Source of the DNA: Oscheius sp. JU75
Taxonomy: Eukaryota > Nematoda > Chromadorea > Rhabditida > Rhabditidae
Reading direction: 5' to 3'
Length of the DNA: 64,000 nt
NCBI GenBank assembly: GCA_037178855.1
Contig: JASJZC010000005.1
Coordinates: 1,674,001-1,738,000, forward strand
Shown here: positions 59,395 to 64,000 of the stretch, in pieces
Layout: each line of letters begins with the position of its first letter
Numbering within the stretch: position 1 is the stretch's first letter
Notes under the pieces: generated by a model
Database searches by the model: none
What the model saw: only the letters and a program-made list of their open reading frames with translations
What the model was told of the DNA's origin: nothing
Program-made: the position numbers and the translations under genes

Positions 59395-60004
59395 TCATGT
59401 AATCAACGTAATCTGTGAGACAGCTGTGGCCTTCGCACCCTTCGCAAGCCTGTATTCCTCTTTTGTGAGCCAGTACAATGCTTCATCAAAATGCTGCCCA
59501 ATGTGAATTTTTTCGTTAAAAGAAGAAACTGAAAAAGTGCCGATTGTTTTGGGTTTATTCATGATCGCCACAACTGAAAGACTCTTGTCTTGGGTTGGCG
59601 CCCCTCAGGTCCTGCAGCAGACTACTTGGCCTTATGTTCAGCTGTGTCTTTGTATTTACGATACGTATGGAGCTCTGACATGTCGAGCGACACCAAAAGT
59701 AAGTAAAAAGCCACTCAGTGTTGGATCGTAAAGGGTAGGGGAAATAAACAATATTAAAGAAACAAAACAATAAGCCGCAATGAGGTACCCAATACCGTTT
59801 AGAGGAGAGAAAATTAGAACCAAGATAACCGTAGTAGAGAGAAACAAGACTTGACTGACAAAGTCGATTCTTGTGGAAAGCGAGACTTCGAAGTAGGCGC
59901 CATCGCAAGAGAGCCGGAGGTCCGCAACTGGACGCGGTGTATGAAAACTGTGATAAATTATTAGCGGAAAGACAACAAGCTAACCGATCTGGGTTCTTTA
60001 GGGT
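59395..60004 (-). CDS. Membrane protein gene, 3' exons only
   Basis: Exons 60004-59985, 59947-59694 and 59528-59395 join in phase. The product reads TLKNPDRFHTPRPVADLRLS, CDGAYFEVSLSTRIDF, then two hydrophobic helices (VSQVLFLSTTVILVLIF and YLIAAYCFVSLILFISPTL), and ends with a soluble tail SSFNEKIHIGQHFDEALYWL...SQITLIT. The 20-nt exon is inferred because it links good splice sites in the right phase. The start lies upstream; the broken recombinase gene (60011-60941) may sit within its first intron. I do not recognise the family. Confidence 0.45.
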
Positions 60005-60010
60005 CTGAAA

Positions 60011-60941
60011 TTAGATGACATGGTCATCGCCAAGAATCTGCGCCACTGGGAAAGGCTGAGGTCGAATGTAGGCTTGAAATGCAGTTGAGGGCGACGTATA
60101 CTTCTTGCTAGCCAGTCCTGCATCGGCGAAAGCTTTCTTCAGATCCGCGACCGTCGTCGAGTACGTAATGGGACGCGGCGTGGTGAAAGACTTGAACAAG
60201 AAATCTTCTTTCTTCTTGATCTTTTTCAAAAATTCCGCGAGTAGATTGTCTTCTTTCGACGTGACATCGAAAGGAATCTTGACTCTTTGACCAGCCTGGT
60301 CCGTCTTCGACTTTGTGATGTGTACGATCCAGCGGAGATCCGAGACTACTTCCAGATCCTGTCCTTTGAAAGCGAGCGCTTCAGAGATTCGCGAGGCTGC
60401 TCGATACGTGAGTAGAGCGATTTCTCACGGAGAAATCTCCTGACTTTGGTAAGGTTTCCATCAGACGTCCGAAGTCTTCAGGGCACATTTTGGTTCGATG
60501 GTGCGTCGGAGCTGCTGATCTTGCGGCCGTCTCTAGCAGAGCTTTTTGCATCTCCTTCATCTCGGGTGGAAGGCATCCCTGATAGAAATTCTGTGCGGCA
60601 GCGTGGGTAGCGAGCATCTTGGACTGTCCCAGCTTGAACTTGTCAGCCAGAAAGAGTAGGCGCGTTTTGTCTTGAGAGGCGTATGGACACTTCGACCACC
60701 AGAACTTCGTGAGCTCCTTGATCCTCTGTTGGTAGACGGAGATTGTGGCGGGGGCTCTGTTGTCCTCAATGGCTCTCCTCAGCGTCAGATTGGCCCCCAA
60801 GAGAGAAGACGTCATGTCCTCCAGAATTCTCCAGCGAGCGTCTGCAACAAGGGTGGGTTGGTGGGTGAGAAAACGAAAAGCCGGAATGATTTCCGGGAAC
60901 GACGATCCGCTGTCGCGGCATCGTCTACCGTAACCAGCCAT
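60011..60941 (-). pseudogene. Tyrosine recombinase (Crypton/DIRS-like) remnant
   Basis: The first frame (60941-60381) contains ATISVYQQRIKELTKFWWSK and KMCPEDFGRLMETLPKSG, resembling the helical core-binding half of tyrosine recombinases. The next part, one frame over, reads LLTYRAASRISEALAFKGQD and IVHITKSKTDQAGQRVKIPF, the region around the first catalytic arginine (R.SE) and beta strands with SKTDQ.G. The last part (FADAGLASKKY...PVAQILGDDH) should contain H..R and H/W but the H-x-x-R is missing and the frame then stops. A frameshift near 60415 and loss of the second half show it is inactive. Confidence 0.6.
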
Positions 60942-61026
60942 TCGTGGCGGACTCTCATTCCGCGTCCCATCCTTTCGCCACCGCCCAAAACATCACTTTT
61001 GACAATTTACATCATTTCTCTCAAAA

Positions 61027-61262
61027 ATGGATGCCTACATGAGCGTTAACACTGATAATGACTCGTCCGGTGAGGATACAATCGGAATTCTTGCGAAAAA
61101 GCGTTGTCTTTTGAAGTAAATCGTGTCCCAGCATACGGAATGAATTACCTGTTTTATTTGGGTACACAGACGTATGTCTCGGTTAGAAGGTCTATAGCTC
61201 TACATTGCATTTCCTTTCAGCTCTCTAATAGGCTCCTCAGACAAGGAGATCGAATCCGAGTA
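61027..61262 (+). CDS. Possible tiny acidic peptide (two exons), weak
   Basis: ATG at 61027 gives MDAYMSVNTDNDSSG; a GTGAGG donor follows, and after an 'ctaatag' acceptor near 61232 the frame would end SSDKEIESE and stop at 61260-61262. It is short and unsupported by family resemblance; could equally be the start of another decayed gene divergent to the recombinase. Confidence 0.2.
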
Positions 61263-61499
61263 GATTTTGGCTGATTTTGTGGCTTTTTTCTACGAAATCG
61301 AAAGAAGAATTGTGACAAGTAGAAACAGTGTAAGAGACACAAAAAAGGCTGTAAATATCGGGACAAAACATGGAGATGAAGGTCGTAGAAATTCAGGAAC
61401 ATTTGAATTCCGCCGAAAAATTTGCGCGGGGAGTTCGCTGCGAGATCAACACGGGACTCGTTCTTCGAAAGTGATTTTGGCGCGAGCTATATGTATATC

Positions 61500-61768
61500 C
61501 AGGGTAGCCGATAAGTATTGGCGCGCTTACTCATACGGAGTCCTTGTATCCCACAGTTCGTCTTAAAGGCTTGTATACCGCACAAACTGCTCCATCGTCA
61601 CACAGTTTCCACCGCTGTGCAAATTTAAAAGTAAATCACTCGATCTGACTGTGAAAATATAAATTTGCGAGATGTCTTCCATCATATCTAGCCACCTATT
61701 TGAAAAAAAGATTACTGTTTTCGAAGAAAAACGCACTTTTTACGTGCCAATACTTATCGGCCACCCTG
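61500..61768. mobile_element. MITE with ~25-bp inverted ends (mariner-like)
   Basis: CAGGGTAGCCGATAAGTATT at 61500 is mirrored by aatacttatcggccaccctg ending at 61768. The right end is followed by TA; the left is preceded by TC, possibly a mutated TA. The inner 220 bp is non-coding. CAGGGT ends and TA targets are typical of Tc1/mariner-derived MITEs. Confidence 0.7.
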
Positions 61769-62167
61769 TAATAATTTTTGAATAGTAACGCATCCTAGTC
61801 TCTATACCAGCTTATTGAAACCAAAAAACGCACAAAATCTTCAAACTCGTTCTACTGTGAAAAGGTCTAAGTTTATGTTGGGAAACTAAGCTAAGGTTCA
61901 ATTAATGTTCTATGAGGTGGTACGAATTAGTACATTCAGTGAAACAAATTATCCCTAAGAAATGAGAGTAATGAAATATTGCTGAGGTCGTTTTCGGCTC
62001 TACTTTCTTTTATGTTTCAGCTACTATATAAGAACAGACTTCTCAACGATGGGTTCGATTTTTTCCTTTTGCCGAACATCTCGCGTATATAGCGGAATTT
62101 TTTGGCCCCTTTCAGTAAACTGGCAATTGAAACAATTCGTTTATTACGGCCACGATCATCTCTCCAT

Positions 62168-63280
62168 TCACTTTCCAACACCAGCGGTGACTTCCATGGA
62201 TGCGGCAACATTTACAGGGGGAACAGAAACTGACGGGATTGCGGGGATACTGACTGGAGTGGCACCAAGGACAACCAAAAGATTGTTGACCAGGGCCAGA
62301 AGCTGACGAACAGTGTTGAGAAGAGACTTCACAATGTATTCGAGCTGAAAATGGCAGTTACAAAATGAAAGGAGATCGAAACTTTTTGTGTTTGTCTGCT
62401 AGATCAAGAGGGAACCTATTCTCAAATTCAAAGCGCTCAATTTACGAAAAAAAAGCTTTGTAGCATTGTTGGCATGACACGAATACCGATAACTATATCA
62501 GACGACCAGGCCAGACCCTATGGACAAAAATGGAACACAGTACAGTCGCGGAGAAGCCTAAGGTGTTCCGTTGTTTCATCGATTCTTTTAGATCTCTAAA
62601 GTCCTCCAAGGGTAGTTTGTCGACGTGAGGAACATTCATCAAACTTTCTGTCAAAACTTCACGGGAGCTATCACAATTTCTTTTGACAATGAGTATCAGT
62701 TTAGTTTTTTTCAACCATGCGACCTGACTTACTGACTAGCGCCATTGTCAAATGTTTTGCGGCATCGGAAAATATATGTTCACTTGATCAAGAACCGATC
62801 GATCTAACCTGAAAATCAATATAGCTTACTAGCAATTGTAATAGGATCTTCGAAAAAAAAATTGGAGACCCAGTCCCCAATTCCCTACAAACAAAACTTG
62901 AAGCCTACCCCATTTGGTAAAGTGTCTTGGCCGTCCAGGATGTTCCCGAGCTTGACAATGATGGCCACGAGGTTTTTAGCTATCTTGGTCAGAGGACCAG
63001 TGATCTCGACAATGGCAAGTCCTCCAAGAAGACCGCTGGAAGAGGGAACGCTGGAATCGGCGCTCTTGCCATTGTCATTCCCTTGTCCCTGTCCATTGTC
63101 GTGGTCTTGACCGTTACCATGTCCATTGTCATTGCCCTGTCCCTGTCCATTTCCTTGACCATTACCATGTCCTCCTCCCAGCAGTCCCTTCAGTAAGTCG
63201 CCGAGAATACCGTCCTGTCCATTGACCTGGACAGCCAGACAGAAGACGAGGAGAGTGATGGACAGAAGCTTGAGAGCCAT
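62168..63280 (-). CDS. Gly/Asn-rich secreted protein
   Basis: Exons 63280-62909 and 62344-62168; 182 aa. Signal peptide MALKLLSITLLVFCLAVQV is followed by DGILGDLLKGLLGGGHG, an imperfect GNGQGQGNDNGHGNGQDHDN repeat, then a hydrophobic amphipathic region (SGLLGGLAIVEITGPLTKIA, KNLVAIIVKLGNIL) and, in exon 2, LEYIVKSLLNTVRQLLALVN with a Val/Pro/Ala-rich end. The middle repeat varies readily by slippage. Nematode secreted proteins with Gly-rich repeats and short amphipathic helices include antimicrobial-like and structural peptides; no assignment is made. A CATAAAAG TATA-like sequence lies about 35 bp upstream of the start. Confidence 0.7.
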
Positions 63281-63850
63281 TCAGTTGATTGATGGTGTGA
63301 GAACCAGTGAGTCCCCTTTTATGGAGTACATTTGAACCAGTATTGGCCTTGTTTTCAGGAGCTTTGATCGGCTGTTTTGAAATTCGTTTACTCTGACTTT
63401 CAGCAGAGCAGCTGACCGTGGAATGGTAATTGTTGTTCGAGTAGGGAGAGGTCAAAAAACAGGCGTTTTATAAAGAAGTTGCGACAACTTATACATATAC
63501 TTCCAGAATTTCGCATTGGGCAGTGAGCGCGTAATCAGGAAGCTTTATTAGAGTGAAGCATGTTTCAACTTTAACAAACTTCTCGAACGTTGTTACTTTG
63601 TGCTGAACAAGCGCTCAGTTTCGATTCCTAGATCCTCCAGAATTACAGAGCACACTTTTGGTTTCTAAACTGTTTTCCCAACTCCAGTTCTTTGTCACCC
63701 AGTATAATCATAAGCCAAACCCATTGTTTCCCGATTTCAAAACAGTCAGTTGGCCTAGACAACAAGTCAAAAACTATCCTTGGAACTTGTAACATTGCTT
63801 TAAAAAATGTATAAATTACAAAGATTCATTGGTGATAGATTTCTATACAG

Positions 63851-64000
63851 TTACCACCCCCATGGCTGTTGCATCTGATTCTGCTGATGGGGATCACCCG
63901 GCTGTCCTTGTTGGCCATAATTCGGAAGACTCATCGGTCGGTGGGGATCTCCTCCCTGCATCTGCATCATTCCACTGTCCATGTAAAGGTCGTGATGTGA
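63851..64000 (-). CDS. Last exon of a gene extending beyond the right edge
   Basis: The minus frame enters from the edge and reads HHDLYMDSGMMQMQGGDPHR, PMSLPNYGQQGQPGDPHQQN, QMQQPWGW and a stop at 63851-63853. A Gln/Met/Pro-rich tail ending in tryptophan is typical of transcription-factor C-termini, but the visible part is too short to name. AT-rich 3' region follows. Confidence 0.5.
   Translation of the reverse strand, partial: SHHDLYMDSGMMQMQGGDPHRPMSLPNYGQQGQPGDPHQQNQMQQPWGW

Overview
The window looks like a nematode nuclear chromosome. The evidence is a cuticle collagen with the N-terminal transmembrane segment and an RxRR cleavage site before the Gly-X-Y tracts, a C6-domain secreted protein, a GSK3-like kinase, a serpentine-type 7TM receptor, C-type lectin-like genes, a 72-nt tRNA-Asp, many introns of 37-46 nt ending in TTTCAG/TTTTAG/TTCTAG, and dense small transposons. 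I assembled the exon models by hand from open frames, splice sites and phase; every multi-exon model called complete keeps phase across its junctions. The species cannot be named from this sequence.

Layout. 0-5 kb: a (CT)n-bearing upstream region, then a TLC-domain membrane gene (TLCD1/2 type). 5-7 kb: a dead non-LTR retrotransposon tail and diverged tandem repeats. 7-14 kb: a C6-domain secreted protein, a 0.9-kb foldback element, a small single-pass membrane protein and a two-EGF secreted protein, all three genes on the minus strand. 14.7-18.1 kb: a cuticle collagen (+) converging on a GSK3-like kinase (-). 18.3-22.1 kb: an HDAC11-like pseudogene and a 7TM receptor. 22.3-30.8 kb: a cluster of small secreted-protein genes, comprising four paralogues of an unrecognised cysteine-containing family, two tiny cysteine-motif peptides and a tRNA-Asp between them. 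tRNA-derived SINE-like elements sit in the introns of this cluster.

31-37.3 kb is a transposon graveyard: head-to-tail hairpin-ended units (Helitron-like), a 2.9-kb element with ~85-bp terminal inverted repeats holding a Merlin/ISXO2-like transposase remnant, and an endonuclease fragment of an RTE-type retrotransposon. 37.5-44.3 kb holds two Hsp70-family genes 126 bp apart on the same strand, arranged like a nematode operon. The first has lost key ATPase residues and carries a long Pro/Asn-rich tail; the second keeps the ATPase residues but lacks the lid. 45-49 kb contains a foldback element, a hAT transposase remnant, a possible RasGAP-domain fragment and another RTE fragment. 49-53.3 kb has a C-type lectin-like gene, a lectin pseudogene and a small secreted protein. 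53.9-56.8 kb is a 10-exon TAK1/TKL-like kinase with a C-terminal SH3-like domain, flanked by two copies of an unknown duplicated coding segment. 57.5-58.6 kb is a transposon with clear 19-bp inverted ends and a 6-bp target duplication. 59.4-61 kb has a small membrane-protein gene next to a broken tyrosine-recombinase gene. 62.2-63.3 kb is a Gly/Asn-rich secreted protein, and the right edge cuts a gene whose last exon is visible.

Most genes here appear independent (secreted, cuticle, signalling). The plausible functional groupings are the secreted-protein cluster at 22-31 kb, where several members have TATA boxes 30-70 bp upstream of the start, and the Hsp70 pair.
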